64,000 nucleotides of DNA from a bacterium (GTDB lineage Bacteria > Methylomirabilota > Methylomirabilia > Methylomirabilales > 2-02-FULL-66-22). The position numbers and the translations under genes were made by a program. Below are positions 52,211 to 64,000 of this stretch, one piece after another (position 1 is the stretch's first letter; each line of letters opens with the position of its first letter). Location: contig JAKPQH010000199.1 in NCBI GenBank assembly GCA_029580855.1, forward strand, positions 1 to 64,000. Direction: 5' to 3'. The notes below the pieces were generated by a model. It had not been told where the DNA came from and did no database searches. It saw nothing but the letters and a program-made list of their open reading frames with translations.

Positions 52211-54923
<2,713 letters not shown>

Positions 54924-55030
54924 GGCCGGCGAACGCAACCGACACCCTTGCCGGCGGAGGGGCGCTTGCCGCGCGGGGTCGGCGTTGCGGCGCGGCGAGC
55001 CACGGACGGGCCGCAGGAGGCACCTCTCGT

Positions 55031-55342
55031 ATGCGAATGCACGCCGTGGGTCCGGCGCTGGCGCTGCTCGTGGCGCTGGCGCCGGCGGGATGCGGGCGAG
55101 ACCTCAAAAAGGAGAACGACCAACTCAAGGGCCAGGTCGCCACGCTCCAGCAGGAGAACGTGGCGCTAAAAGGCGAGGGAACGTCGCTCAGGGCGGACGC
55201 GGAGGCGATGCAGAAGCAGCTCGCGGCGCTCACGAAGGAGAAGCGGGAGCTGGAAGATCAGGTGAAGGCGCTCAAGGCGACCATCGCCGCGAGGCCCTCC
55301 GCGACCCCCCCGAAGAAACCGAAGAAGATGTCGTTGCCGTAA
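55031..55342 (+). CDS. Small coiled-coil lipoprotein
   Basis: This 103-residue protein has a signal sequence ending in the lipobox PAGC (Cys near residue 21). A long coiled coil follows ([21 protein letters not shown] and [13 protein letters not shown]) with a Pro/Lys tail ([11 protein letters not shown]). It resembles small Lpp- or LppA-like envelope lipoproteins in layout only. It lies between mdh and sucC. The ATG is at 55031 with CAGGAGGCACC upstream. Confidence 0.75.
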   Translation: MRMHAVGPALALLVALAPAGCGRDLKKENDQLKGQVATLQQENVALKGEGTSLRADAEAMQKQLAALTKEKRELEDQVKALKATIAARPSATPPKKPKKMSLP

Positions 55343-55432
55343 CGGGCCGCCCTGGCGCGGCCGCTGGCTCCACGGCGGTGGGCCGCCCCGACGGACGGCC
55401 GGACGCGCCGCCCGGAGCGGCACGGAGTGCGT

Positions 55433-56596
55433 ATGAAGATTCACGAGTACCAGGCGAAGGCCATCCTGGCGGAGGCCGGCGTCCCGATTCCCCGTGGGCG
55501 GGTGGCCGCGTCGCCGGCCGAGGTCAAGGCCGTGGCGCAGGAGCTGGGCGGCCCGGTCGTGGTCAAGGCGCAGATCCACGCGGGGGGCCGCGGCAAGGGG
55601 GGCGGCGTCAAGCCGGCCCCGACGCCGGAGGAGGCCGCGCAGGTCGCGTCCCAAATCCTGGGGATGATGCTGCGGACCCACCAGACGGGCCCCGAGGGGC
55701 AGCGGGTGAAGCGGGTGCTGGTGGAAGAGGCCATGGCCATCGGCCGGGAGCTGTACCTCGGCATCGTCATCGACCGCGTCGCGGGTTTGCCCGTGTGCAT
55801 GGCGTCGGCCGCCGGCGGGATGGACATCGAAGAGGTCGCCCGCACGCGACCCGACGCCATCGTGAAAGTGCACGTGGACCCCGCCACGGGGATCCGCGGG
55901 TTTCACGCGCGCAAGCTGGCCTTCGGGCTGGGCCTGCATGGGGATCAGGTGAGGGCGGCGGCGGATTTCGTGACGCGGCTCTACGCCGCGTTCGAAGCCA
56001 AGGATTGCTCGCTGGCGGAGATCAATCCGCTGGTGGTGACCGACGGCGGGCGGCTGCTGGCCCTGGACGCCAAGATGAACTTCGACGACAACGCGCTCTT
56101 CCGCCATCCGGAGGTCCTGGCCCTGCGGGACCTGGACGAGGAGTCGCCGCTGGAGGTGGAGGCGTCGAAGTACGGTCTGAACTACATCAAGCTGGACGGC
56201 AACGTCGGCTGCATGGTGAACGGGGCCGGGCTGGCCATGGCGACCATGGACATCATCAAACTTGCAGGCGGCGAACCGGCCAACTTCCTGGACGTGGGCG
56301 GGGGGGCCAGCGCAGAGCAGATCGAGAGCGCGTTCCGGATTCTGGTCTCGGACGCGCGCGTGAAGGCGGTGCTCATCAACATCTTCGGGGGCATCCTGCG
56401 CTGCGACCGCCTGGCCGAGGGGGTCATCCGGGCCGTCCGAAGCCTCAAGGTCGCGCTTCCCATCGTGATCCGGATGGAGGGAACGAATGTGGAGCTGGGG
56501 CAGCAGATGCTGCGCGAGTCGGGGCTGAATTTCATCGCGGCGCGCGGCATGCGGGACGCAGCCGCCAAGGCCGTCCGGGCCGCCACCGCCGCCTGA
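55433..56596 (+). CDS. sucC: Succinyl-CoA synthetase beta subunit
   Basis: This 387-residue ATP-grasp subunit converts succinyl-CoA to succinate with NTP formation. It reads [18 protein letters not shown] at the start, [18 protein letters not shown] for nucleotide binding, EINPLVV, and [11 protein letters not shown] with FLDVGGGAS at the CoA-ligase part. [10 protein letters not shown] and the last helix are normal. ATG 55433 has CGGAG upstream. sucD follows 32 bases later. Confidence 0.96.
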   Translation: MKIHEYQAKAILAEAGVPIPRGRVAASPAEVKAVAQELGGPVVVKAQIHAGGRGKGGGVKPAPTPEEAAQVASQILGMMLRTHQTGPEGQRVKRVLVEEAMAIGRELYLGIVIDRVAGLPVCMASAAGGMDIEEVARTRPDAIVKVHVDPATGIRGFHARKLAFGLGLHGDQVRAAADFVTRLYAAFEAKDCSLAEINPLVVTDGGRLLALDAKMNFDDNALFRHPEVLALRDLDEESPLEVEASKYGLNYIKLDGNVGCMVNGAGLAMATMDIIKLAGGEPANFLDVGGGASAEQIESAFRILVSDARVKAVLINIFGGILRCDRLAEGVIRAVRSLKVALPIVIRMEGTNVELGQQMLRESGLNFIAARGMRDAAAKAVRAATAA

Positions 56597-56628
56597 TCGG
56601 GAAACTCCTTGGGGGGAGCGGAGTTACC

Positions 56629-57678
56629 ATGAGCATCCTGGTCGATCAAACGACGCGCCTGGTGGTGCAGGGGCTCACCGGCAGAGAAGGGACCTTCCAC
56701 GCCCTGGCCTGCCGCGAGTACGGCACCCGCGTGGTGGCGGGGGTGACACCCGGGAAGGGCGGTCTCGTCCACGAGGGTATCCCGGTATTCGACACCGTGG
56801 CCGCCGCCGTCGCCAAGGAGGGAGCCAACGCCTCGATCATCTTTGTGCCGCCCGCGGCGGCCGCCGACGCGATCCTGGAGGCGGCGGACGCCGGCATCGG
56901 GGTCGTCGTCTGCGTGACCGAAGGCATCCCCACCCTGGACATGGTCCGGACCCAGCGGGCGTTGCAGGGGCGACCCGTTCGGCTCATCGGGCCCAACTGT
57001 CCGGGATTGATCTCGCCGGGCAAGGCCAAGGTGGGCATCATGCCCGCGCGCATCCACCGGCCGGGTCGGGTGGGGGTGGTGTCCCGCAGCGGCACGCTCA
57101 CCTACGAGGCGGTGGGGCAACTGACCGAGCGCGGGATCGGTCAGTCTACGTGTCTGGGGATCGGCGGAGACCCCATCATCGGGACCACCTTTGTGGACGC
57201 GCTCCGGCTCTTTCAGGCGGACACCGAGACGGACGCGATCCTCATGATCGGAGAGATCGGCGGCACGGCCGAGGAGGAGGCGGCCGCCTTCGTCAGGGCC
57301 AGTGTGACCAAGCCCGTGATCGGTTTCATCTGCGGCCAAACCGCGCCGCCCGGGCGTCGCATGGGCCATGCGGGAGCCATCATCTCGGGAGGGAGCGGCA
57401 CGGCCGCGGAAAAAATGGCGGCCATGCGGCGGGCCGGGATCGTCGTGGTCAAGAGTCCGGCGGAGATGGGGAAAGCCGTGGAGCGGGCGCTGTCAAGTCG
57501 CCCGCATGTCCCGGATCGCGCAGCGCGACCCCACGCCCCGACCGGGAGCCGGTCCGTACGGCCGGCGGCGCCGAGCGCCGGGCCCGCGCGGAAAGGAAAC
57601 CGCCCGGCGGGCACCGCCGGCAGGATGCGCAGGACGGGCCGGCGGCGGTCGTCGCGCGGTCCGAAGGGGCGGGTGTAA
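56629..57678 (+). CDS. sucD: Succinyl-CoA synthetase alpha subunit with basic C-terminal tail
   Basis: This CoA-binding subunit has [49 protein letters not shown] and [14 protein letters not shown] with the phosphorylated active-site His. The family normally ends at [10 protein letters not shown] (about residue 290). Here about 58 further residues follow, rich in Arg, Pro and Gly ([16 protein letters not shown] at the end). The frame is open and the stop at 57678 is unambiguous. The tail could be a real extension or read-through past a lost stop. GGGGGGAGCGG precedes the ATG. Confidence 0.93.
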   Translation: MSILVDQTTRLVVQGLTGREGTFHALACREYGTRVVAGVTPGKGGLVHEGIPVFDTVAAAVAKEGANASIIFVPPAAAADAILEAADAGIGVVVCVTEGIPTLDMVRTQRALQGRPVRLIGPNCPGLISPGKAKVGIMPARIHRPGRVGVVSRSGTLTYEAVGQLTERGIGQSTCLGIGGDPIIGTTFVDALRLFQADTETDAILMIGEIGGTAEEEAAAFVRASVTKPVIGFICGQTAPPGRRMGHAGAIISGGSGTAAEKMAAMRRAGIVVVKSPAEMGKAVERALSSRPHVPDRAARPHAPTGSRSVRPAAPSAGPARKGNRPAGTAGRMRRTGRRRSSRGPKGRV

Positions 57679-57741
57679 GCCGGCGGGCGGCCGGCGGCAG
57701 GACGCCCTCGACGGTCTTCAGCGCAGCGGCAAGGAGACGGT

Positions 57742-58176
57742 ATGGTGGAGCGGACGTTGGTGATGGTGAAACCGGACGCCGTTGGTGGGGGCCACGTCGG
57801 CGACGTGATCGGCCGGTTCGAGGCGGCGGGGTTGGCGATCCGCGCGCTGAAGATGGTGTGGCTGGATCGGCGGGAGGCGGAGGAGTTCTACCAGGTCCAC
57901 CGCGAGCGGCCGTTTTTCGCAGGCTTGACCCAGTTCATGTCGTCCGGTCCCATCGTGGCCATGGTCCTCGAGGGACCGGGGGCGATCGCGAAGGTCCGGC
58001 AGCTCATGGGGGCCACGGACCCGGCCAAGGCCGAGCCGGGGACCATTCGAAAGGCTTTCGCCGCGAACATCGAGCAGAATGCCGTGCACGGATCCGACTC
58101 GCCCGAGTCGGCGGCGTACGAGATCCCGTACTTTTTCGGCGCGCTGGAGCAGCACGCATACAGGCGGACGGGGTAG
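57742..58176 (+). CDS. ndk: Nucleoside diphosphate kinase
   Basis: This 144-residue enzyme balances NTP pools. It has [10 protein letters not shown], the [14 protein letters not shown] core and [12 protein letters not shown] with the phosphorylated His. The length is normal. ATG 57742 has CAAGGAGACGGT upstream, 63 bases after sucD. Confidence 0.96.
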   Translation: MVERTLVMVKPDAVGGGHVGDVIGRFEAAGLAIRALKMVWLDRREAEEFYQVHRERPFFAGLTQFMSSGPIVAMVLEGPGAIAKVRQLMGATDPAKAEPGTIRKAFAANIEQNAVHGSDSPESAAYEIPYFFGALEQHAYRRTG

Positions 58177-58273
58177 AGGGCTGGCCGGAGCGGGGCGTGT
58201 GCCGCATCGCGGGAAGAAGCGCAAACCCTCGTTACGCTTGACCTTCCTGCGTGAAGCGGAGGGGGCTTTTCCC

Positions 58274-58302
58274 TTGACACCCCCGGGGGCCCTCAGTATA
58301 CT
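58274..58302 (+). promoter_or_regulatory. Strong sigma-70 promoter of DUF177-rpmF-plsX-fab cluster
   Basis: TTGACA, 17 bases, TATACT: perfect -35, 5/6 -10 and optimal spacing, 37 bases upstream of the DUF177 ATG. Confidence 0.8.
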
Positions 58303-58338
58303 ACGCGCGCTTTTTTGTCGGGATTTACGGGAATTCCC

Positions 58339-58851
58339 ATGCTCATTGAGGTGTCGCAAATTCCTCCGGAGGGGCTGGATATCGATCTGCCGCCGGAGAC
58401 GCTCGATCTCGGGACTCCCGCGGATCTGTGGGAGGGCTTGGCGTCGGTCCGGGCGGTCATGCATGTGGGGCGTTCCGGGCGCGGGGTCGTGATCGGCGGG
58501 ACGTTCGCCGGGGACCTGCTGTTGATCTGCAGCCGCTGCCTCGAACGGTTTCCCTTTCAGGCGGCGGACCGGTTCGACCTGTACTGCGAGGTCGGGACCC
58601 CGACGATGGCGGGGGACCAGCGCGAGCTCGACGACGACGAGCTGGACGTGACCTATCTCGAGGAGGGCCGGATCAACACCGACCATCTCTTGCGCGAGAA
58701 CATCTTGCTCAGCCTGCCCGTTCAACCACTCTGCCGCGAGGACTGCCGGGGCCTGTGCCCGCAGTGCGGCGCGAACCTGAATCTCGGATCGTGCGGCTGC
58801 CGGGCGCCCGTGGGGGACCCGCGGTTGCAAGTTCTGCGGAAAGTGCGGTAA
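58339..58851 (+). CDS. YceD/DUF177 family protein
   Basis: This 170-residue member of the YceD family is almost always encoded directly before rpmF. It shows LICSRCLERFPF, an acidic stretch DDDELDVTYLEEGRI and a C-terminal CREDCRGLCPQCG zinc-type cluster. The role is linked to 23S rRNA or ribosome metabolism in other bacteria. The start is ATG 58339; a TTG 24 bases earlier is less likely. Confidence 0.88.
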   Translation: MLIEVSQIPPEGLDIDLPPETLDLGTPADLWEGLASVRAVMHVGRSGRGVVIGGTFAGDLLLICSRCLERFPFQAADRFDLYCEVGTPTMAGDQRELDDDELDVTYLEEGRINTDHLLRENILLSLPVQPLCREDCRGLCPQCGANLNLGSCGCRAPVGDPRLQVLRKVR

Positions 58852-58921
58852 GCTCCGGACCCGTCGCCGCGCTCCACGACGCCATCTGTTCGCCACACGA
58901 CGTTCCAAGCGAGGACACGTT

Positions 58922-59104
58922 ATGCCACTCCCGAAGCGACGCCACAGCAATGCCCGAACGGCCAAGCGCCGGGCCCACGACGCGCTCAAGGCGCCGGGCC
59001 TCTCCCGCTGCCCCCGGTGTCAGGCGCTGACGCTGCCGCACCGCGCGTGCCGGAGCTGCGGGTATTACCGTGGCCGCCAAGTGGTCACGCATGCCGAAGA
59101 GTAG
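58922..59104 (+). CDS. rpmF: 50S ribosomal protein L32
   Basis: This 60-residue protein reads PLPKRRHSNARTAKRRAHDAL, then a zinc knuckle CPRCQ and CRSCGYYRGRQV. This is the four-Cys (zinc-binding) form of L32. The ATG is followed directly by the L32 start, and the gene leads into plsX by 15 bases. Confidence 0.95.
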   Translation: MPLPKRRHSNARTAKRRAHDALKAPGLSRCPRCQALTLPHRACRSCGYYRGRQVVTHAEE

Positions 59105-59119
59105 GCTTCTCCAGAGCTG

Positions 59120-60136
59120 ATGCCGATGTCGTCGCGCGGCACGATCCGGGTCGCCCTCGATGCCATGGGGGGGGATCGCGGCCCCGAGGTGACGGTGGCA
59201 GGCGCCGTCAGCGCGGCCCGCGAGCTGGACTCCACGGTCATCCTGGTGGGGGACGAGAAGGTCCTCCAGGACCACCTGGCCCGCCACGACGTCCGCGGGC
59301 TGGGGTTAAGCATCCGGCACGCACCCGAGGCGGTCGCGATGGGCGAGAGCCCGATGTCCGCCCTCCGCAAAAAAAAGCAATCCTCGATCCGGGTCGGCCT
59401 GGACCTGGTGAAGCGGGGAGACGCGGAGGCCTTCGTCAGCGCGGGCAATACCGGGGCGGTCATGGCAACGGCGCTGGTGGTGCTGGGACCGCTCCCCGGA
59501 GTCGAGCGGCCCGCCATCGCCGTGGTGCTGCCGACCTTGACCCACCGCGCCGTCATGTTGGACGTCGGCGCCAACGTGGACTGCAAGGCGCGGCACCTCG
59601 TCCAGTTCGCCATCATGGGCAACGTCTACGCCCGCTACATCCTCGGACAGCCGAGGCCGCGGGTGGGCCTCCTCAGCATCGGCGAGGAAGAGAGCAAGGG
59701 GAACGAGCTCACCCGCGAGGCCTTCAAGGAGATAGAGGACGAGTCGTCGCTGAACTTTATCGGCAACGTGGAGGGCCGGGACGTTTTCAGCGGGACCGCC
59801 GACGTCATCGTCTGCGACGGATTCACGGGCAACGTCAGCCTCAAGATCTCCGAGGGCCTGGCCGAGACTATACTGCACCTGCTGCGGGAGGAGTTGAAGA
59901 AGGATCTGCGGGGGCGGATGGGATCGCTCTTGCTGATTCCCACGTTCCGTCGATTCAAGCGCCGGATCGATTCCTCGGAGTTCGGCGGTGCCCCGCTCCT
60001 GGGTGTGAACGGCGTCTGCATGATCAGCCACGGCCGATCCACGGAGAAGGCGATTCGAAACGCCATCCGTGCGGCCGAGGGGTGCGTGAGCAACACGGTG
60101 ATCGCCCACATTCGCGCGGGTATCGCCTTTGGATAG
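59120..60136 (+). CDS. plsX: Phosphate acyltransferase PlsX
   Basis: This 338-residue enzyme makes acyl-phosphate from acyl-ACP for phospholipid synthesis. Signatures are VALDAMGGDRGPEVTV, FVSAGNTGAVMA, VLPTLTH, LLSIGEEESKGNE, GNVEGRD and CDGFTGNVSLK. Length and end (AHIRAGI) are normal. It lies between rpmF and fabH, the usual bacterial order. Confidence 0.96.
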   Translation: MPMSSRGTIRVALDAMGGDRGPEVTVAGAVSAARELDSTVILVGDEKVLQDHLARHDVRGLGLSIRHAPEAVAMGESPMSALRKKKQSSIRVGLDLVKRGDAEAFVSAGNTGAVMATALVVLGPLPGVERPAIAVVLPTLTHRAVMLDVGANVDCKARHLVQFAIMGNVYARYILGQPRPRVGLLSIGEEESKGNELTREAFKEIEDESSLNFIGNVEGRDVFSGTADVIVCDGFTGNVSLKISEGLAETILHLLREELKKDLRGRMGSLLLIPTFRRFKRRIDSSEFGGAPLLGVNGVCMISHGRSTEKAIRNAIRAAEGCVSNTVIAHIRAGIAFG

Positions 60137-60182
60137 GCCGGCGAAGAGTTCGGCCGACTCCTGCCGGACGAGGTAAGCGGTG

Positions 60183-61166
60183 ATGCCGAGTGCCAAGATC
60201 GTCGGGACGGGATCGTACGTGCCCGCCCGGGTGCTGACGAACGCCGATCTCGAGAAGCTGGTGGACACCAGCGACGAATGGATCGTCACGCGGACCGGGA
60301 TTTCCCAGCGACACGTGGCTTCGGACGAGGAGGCCACCTCGGACCTGGCCTACCACGCCGCCCGGGGAGCGCTGGCGGCCGCCGGTCTGGATCCCGCCGA
60401 TCTGGACATGATCCTGGTGGCCACGGCGACCCCCGACATGTTCTTCCCGTCCACCGCCTGTATTGTCCAGGACCGTCTGGGCGCACGGCGGGCGGGCGCG
60501 CTGGACATCTCGGCGGCCTGCTCCGGATTTATCTACGGCGCGGGGGTGGCCAACGGCCTGATCCGGGCCGGCACCGCGCGCACGGTCCTCCTGGTGGGCG
60601 CCGAGACGCTGACGAAGGTCGTGAACTGGCAAGATCGAAACACCTGCGTCCTGTTCGGGGACGGGGCGGGGGCGGTCGTCCTACGCTCCGTCGAGGAGGA
60701 GCGCGGCATCCTCTCCGTCCACCTATACTCGGACGGCAGCAAGGGGCCGCTGCTCATGCTGCCGGGCGGGGGCTCGCGGCACCCGATGTCGCAGGCGGTA
60801 TTGGACTCGGGGATGACCAAGATCCAGATGAACAGCGGCAACGAGGTCTTCAAGCTGGCCGTGCGGGCCATGGAGGACGCGGCGCTGACCGCGTTGAAGC
60901 AGAACGGCTTCGACGTGGGGGACGTGGACTTCATCATCACGCACCAAGCCAACATGCGGATCATCAGCGCCCTGGGCCAGCGGCTGGGTCTGCCGGATCG
61001 CAAGGTGGTCGCCAACCTCCAGAGGGTCGGCAACACCTCGGCCGCCTCGATTCCGCTGGCGCTGGACGAGGCGGTCCGCGACGGGCGCGTGCAGCCCGGA
61101 CATCTCGTCCTGCTGTGCGCGTTCGGGGGAGGACTCACGTGGGCGTCGGCCCTCATCCGGTGGTGA
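60183..61166 (+). CDS. fabH: 3-oxoacyl-ACP synthase III
   Basis: This 327-residue enzyme starts fatty acid synthesis from acyl-CoA and malonyl-ACP. It has the TSDEWIVTRTGI region, DISAACSGFIYG with the catalytic Cys, ITHQANMRII with His, and VGNTSAASIPLAL with Asn. I chose the ATG at 60183; a GTG one codon earlier has slightly better spacing to GAGG. Confidence 0.96.
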   Translation: MPSAKIVGTGSYVPARVLTNADLEKLVDTSDEWIVTRTGISQRHVASDEEATSDLAYHAARGALAAAGLDPADLDMILVATATPDMFFPSTACIVQDRLGARRAGALDISAACSGFIYGAGVANGLIRAGTARTVLLVGAETLTKVVNWQDRNTCVLFGDGAGAVVLRSVEEERGILSVHLYSDGSKGPLLMLPGGGSRHPMSQAVLDSGMTKIQMNSGNEVFKLAVRAMEDAALTALKQNGFDVGDVDFIITHQANMRIISALGQRLGLPDRKVVANLQRVGNTSAASIPLALDEAVRDGRVQPGHLVLLCAFGGGLTWASALIRW

Positions 61167-61173
61167 CTCGGCC

Positions 61174-62094
61174 ATGAAGCGTATCGCCTTCGTTTTCCCG
61201 GGTCAGGGGTCCCAGGCCGTCGGCATGGGACGCGACCTGGGCCACGCGTCGCCCCGCTGGGACGCGGCCAACGCGGCGCTGGGGTTCGACCTCAAAAAAC
61301 TCGTCCTGGAGGGCCCGGAGGCGGATCTGACGCTGACCGCCAACACGCAGCCCGCCATCCTCGTGACCAGCATCGTGGCGCTGGACGCCCTGCGGGCGGC
61401 GGGAATCCGCTGCGCGTTTGTGGCGGGCCATTCCCTGGGCGAGTATTCCGCCCTGGTGGCTGCGGGCGCCATCGAGTTCGCCGACGCCGTCCGCACCGTC
61501 CGCGCGCGCGGCCAGTTCATGCAGGAGGCCGTGCCGGCGGGCGAGGGGGCCATGGCGGCCGTCCTCGGATTGGACCGCGCGCTGGTGGCCCAGGCCTGCG
61601 AGGAGGCCAAGGAGGTCGGGTCCGTCCAGATCGCCAATCTGAACGGCCCCGGCCAGACGGTCATCGCCGGGGCGACGGCGGCCGTCAAGAAGGCCGCCGA
61701 CTTGGCCAGGGCGAAGGGGGCCAAGCGCGCCGTGCTCTTACCGGTGAGCGCGCCGTTCCACTCCGCGCTGCTCGCACCCGCGGCGGACCGCCTGGCGCCG
61801 GTCTTGCGACGCATCCGGTTTCGCGACCTGGAGGTTCCGCTGGTGACGAACGTGGACGCCGATCTCCTGACGGATGGCTCGCGCGTGGCGGAGACGCTGG
61901 TCCGGCAGGTGACGGCTCCCGTGCGGTGGGAGGACGGTGTCCTCCGTTTGGCGAAAGAGGGCGTCGGCGTAACGGTGGAGGTGGGGCCGGGCAAGGTGCT
62001 GAGCGGTCTGATCCGTCGCATCGCGCCCGAGATGCAGGTTCTGAACGTGGAGGACCGCGCGTCGTTGCAGGCAACCGTGGAGGCCTTGCGATGA
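61174..62094 (+). CDS. fabD: Malonyl-CoA:ACP transacylase
   Basis: This 306-residue enzyme loads malonyl groups on ACP. It has FVFPGQGSQ, the catalytic Ser in AGHSLGEYSAL, a conserved His in SAPFHSALL and VEVGPGKVLSGL. It starts 7 bases after fabH and overlaps fabG by 4 bases. Confidence 0.97.
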   Translation: MKRIAFVFPGQGSQAVGMGRDLGHASPRWDAANAALGFDLKKLVLEGPEADLTLTANTQPAILVTSIVALDALRAAGIRCAFVAGHSLGEYSALVAAGAIEFADAVRTVRARGQFMQEAVPAGEGAMAAVLGLDRALVAQACEEAKEVGSVQIANLNGPGQTVIAGATAAVKKAADLARAKGAKRAVLLPVSAPFHSALLAPAADRLAPVLRRIRFRDLEVPLVTNVDADLLTDGSRVAETLVRQVTAPVRWEDGVLRLAKEGVGVTVEVGPGKVLSGLIRRIAPEMQVLNVEDRASLQATVEALR

Positions 62095-62837
62095 GCCTGC
62101 AGGGGCGGGTCGCGCTCGTGACGGGCGGGTCGCGTGGGATCGGCGCCGCGGTGGCGCAGACGCTGGCGGCGGCGGGGGTCTCGCTGGCCGTGTGCGCGCG
62201 GAACGGGGAGGCGGCGGCCGCGACCGCGGCCGCCATCGCCGAGCGAGGGGGCCAGGCCTTCGGCGTCGCCGCCGACGTGAGCCGGGCCGCGGATGCGGAG
62301 CGGGTCGTGGCGGCGTGCGTCGAGCGGTTCGGTCGGCTGGACATCCTGGTGAACAACGCCGGCATCACGCGCGACGGCCTCGTTCTACGGATGAAGGACG
62401 AGGACTGGAGCGATGTGCTGGCCGTGAACCTGAGCGGCGCCTTCTACTGCGCCCGCGCGGCGCTGCGCGCGATCCTCAAGCAGAGGCAGAGCGGACGGAT
62501 CGTCAACGTCGGGTCGGTGGTGGGAAGCACGGGCAACCCCGGCCAGGCCAATTACGTGGCCTCCAAAGCGGGGCTCGTCGGCCTCACCAAGGCCCTCGCC
62601 AAAGAAGTGGCCTCGCGCGGCGTCACCGTCAACGCGGTGGCTCCCGGCTTCATCGAGACCGACATGACGGCGGGCCTCGCCGACGCCGTCAAAGACGCCT
62701 ATCGGACCCAGATCCCGCTGGGCCGATTCGGAACGCCGGCGGAGGTGGCGTCTGTCGTGGCATTCCTGGCATCGGATGCTGCCGCGTACATCACCGGACA
62801 GGTCATTCATGTCAACGGCGGCATGTGGTCTTCGTAA
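62091..62837 (+). CDS. fabG: 3-oxoacyl-ACP reductase
   Basis: This 248-residue NADPH-dependent short-chain dehydrogenase has VTGGSRGIGAAVA, NNAGITRDGL, the catalytic Ser in VGSVVGSTG, and YVASKAG with Tyr and Lys. It ends YITGQVIHVNGGM. The ATG overlaps the fabD stop (ATGA). Confidence 0.97.
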   Translation: MSLQGRVALVTGGSRGIGAAVAQTLAAAGVSLAVCARNGEAAAATAAAIAERGGQAFGVAADVSRAADAERVVAACVERFGRLDILVNNAGITRDGLVLRMKDEDWSDVLAVNLSGAFYCARAALRAILKQRQSGRIVNVGSVVGSTGNPGQANYVASKAGLVGLTKALAKEVASRGVTVNAVAPGFIETDMTAGLADAVKDAYRTQIPLGRFGTPAEVASVVAFLASDAAAYITGQVIHVNGGMWSS

Positions 62838-62889
62838 GAGGTTCTCGGGCGTACCGTAACGATCCATGGACCCGGAGGAGGAGGCAATC

Positions 62890-63132
62890 GTGAGCGCGAC
62901 AATCGAGGAAAAGGTCAAGAAGATCATCGTGGATCAACTGGGCGTGGAGGAGACCGAGGTCACCGCCGATGCGAAATTCATCGACGACTTGGGCGCCGAC
63001 TCGCTGGATACCGTCGAGCTGGTGATGGCCCTGGAGGAGGAGTTCGGCATCGAGATCCCCGACGAGGACGCCGAGAAGATCACCACGGTCAAGGACGCCA
63101 CCACGTATATCGCGGAGCACAAAAAGGATTAG
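62890..63132 (+). CDS. acpP: Acyl carrier protein
   Basis: This 80-residue ACP has the phosphopantetheine Ser in [18 protein letters not shown]. It is acidic and helical with a normal end. I prefer GTG 62890, 5 bases after GGAGGAGG, since it gives the usual length. ATG 62866 would add eight residues (MDPEEEAI) and has no ribosome site. Confidence 0.97.
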   Translation: MSATIEEKVKKIIVDQLGVEETEVTADAKFIDDLGADSLDTVELVMALEEEFGIEIPDEDAEKITTVKDATTYIAEHKKD

Positions 63133-63214
63133 GGGGCGGGGGGCCGTAGGGCCCGGGAACCGGCCGGGGAGGGCAGGTCGCCGCAGGGCGGCAGAAAGAG
63201 GCAGGAGCGAGCAC

Positions 63215-64000
63215 ATGGCACGTGTCGTCGTTACCGGGTTGGGAGCGGTGGCCCCCAACGGGATCGGGGTTGAACCGTTTTGGGACAATCTCACCCGTGG
63301 GGTCTCGGGCATCGCCACCATCACGCGATTCGACGCCGGCAAGCACGACGTGCGAATCGCGGGTGAAGTCAAAGGGTTCGATCCCCTCCAGTGGATCGAG
63401 AAGAAAGAGGTCCGGAAGATGGACCTCTTTATCCAGTACGCCGTCGCGGCCGCCCAGATGGCGTTCGACGATGCGGGGTTGAAAGTCACCGACGACAACC
63501 GCGAGCGCATGGGCGTCTTCGTGGGGACCGGCATGGGCGGAATTCCGGCCCTGGAGGAGTCGCACAAGCTGTTGCTGGAGCGCGGTCCGGGCCGGGTCAG
63601 CGCGTTCTTCATCCCGTCCATCATCACGAACCTGGGGTCCGGGCAGATCTCCATGCGGTTCGGGATGAAGGGGCCGAACTCCTGCGTCTGCACCGCGTGC
63701 GCCACGGGCAACCACGCCATCGGCGACTCCTTCCGGATCCTCCAGCACGGCGACGCCGACGTGATGATCGCCGGGGGGAGCGAGGCGGTGATCACGCCGC
63801 TGACCATCGCCGGGTTTGCGGCCATGCGGGCGCTGTCCACGCGGAACGACGAGCCCGCACGCGCCAGCCGGCCGTTCGACAAAGGCCGCGACGGTTTCGT
63901 GATGGGCGAGGGCTGCGGCATCATGGTGCTGGAGACACTGGAGCACGCGCAACGCCGCGACGCAAGGATCTACGCCGAACTGGTGGGCTACGGCATGTCC
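63215..64000 (+). CDS. fabF: 3-oxoacyl-ACP synthase II, runs off right edge
   Basis: The first 262 residues of the elongation condensing enzyme read VVVTGLGAVAPNGIG at the start, then GVFVGTGMGG, VCTACATGNHAIGD with the catalytic Cys, and FDKGRDGFVMGEGCGIMVLE. The conserved His residues lie beyond the window. ATG 63215 has GGCAGGAGCGAGC upstream. It completes the plsX-fab order. Confidence 0.97.
   Translation, partial: MARVVVTGLGAVAPNGIGVEPFWDNLTRGVSGIATITRFDAGKHDVRIAGEVKGFDPLQWIEKKEVRKMDLFIQYAVAAAQMAFDDAGLKVTDDNRERMGVFVGTGMGGIPALEESHKLLLERGPGRVSAFFIPSIITNLGSGQISMRFGMKGPNSCVCTACATGNHAIGDSFRILQHGDADVMIAGGSEAVITPLTIAGFAAMRALSTRNDEPARASRPFDKGRDGFVMGEGCGIMVLETLEHAQRRDARIYAELVGYGMS

Overview
The window is one continuous stretch of a GC-rich (mid-60s percent by eye) bacterial chromosome with about 75 genes. 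I saw no tRNA, rRNA, CRISPR array, insertion sequence or phage gene. Several features suggest an anaerobic or facultative life: FeoABC iron uptake, an octaheme cytochrome, an FNR-type site, orange-protein/NifX-type cluster proteins, a sigma-54 regulon and a selenocysteine peroxiredoxin. High GC together with TRAP and tricarboxylate-type transporters would fit a Methylomirabilota/Rokubacteria-like or a deep anaerobic lineage. That placement is inference, not shown by the sequence.

Layout. From 1 to 41.9 kb almost everything reads leftward. 0-2.5 kb: ferritin (cut by the window edge), thioesterase, phosphatidylserine decarboxylase, methyltransferase. 2.5-7.4 kb: a four-gene unit of a polytopic membrane protein, a Tat-exported metallo-beta-lactamase-fold protein, a lipoprotein and an unusually long CobW-type GTPase. 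7.6-15.2 kb: a long leftward array with three NifX-like proteins, two ferredoxin-containing MinD-type ATPases, DUF5320 and zinc-ribbon proteins, a second MBL protein and a DUF364 protein. 15.4-18.0 kb: zinc ribbon, ZIP transporter, TlpA-like thioredoxin, VKOR and a second DUF5320 protein. 18.5-24.6 kb: GlcF/GlcD-like oxidoreductase, FeoC, FeoB, FeoA, Fur. 24.7-32 kb: stress proteins, an IscU-Mrp fusion and several interrupted genes. 32-39 kb: TctC-type binding protein, DgoK, a DapA-like aldolase, an FAH-family hydrolase and a DctPQM TRAP transporter. 39-42 kb: selenocysteine peroxiredoxin, a fourth NifX protein and a sigma-54 activator.

From 42.1 kb the genome is mostly rightward housekeeping: FmdB zinc ribbon, octaheme cytochrome, thiM-thiE-thiL, (leftward: anti-sigma factor, ECF sigma factor, YbaK), coiled-coil protein, cytochrome c, YwiC-like protein, der, FAD oxidoreductase, mdh, lipoprotein, sucC-sucD, ndk, and the DUF177-rpmF-plsX-fabH-fabD-fabG-acpP-fabF cluster, which runs off the right edge.

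The most distinctive signal is a sigma-54 regulon. Four leftward -24/-12 promoters (about 15.15, 18.28, 28.19 and 40.28 kb) share a TGGCA-N8-ATGC core with exact GG-N10-GC spacing. Each has a 12-bp TGCA-N5-GCA dyad 65-105 bp upstream. They stand before the NifX/ATPase array, the DUF5320-VKOR-TlpA-ZIP unit, the zinc ribbon/IscU-Mrp unit and the NifX unit next to the activator gene. The parts list resembles the orange-protein (ORP) complex known from Desulfovibrio, but here it is spread over 33 kb and joined to thiol-redox, metal-transport and selenoprotein genes.
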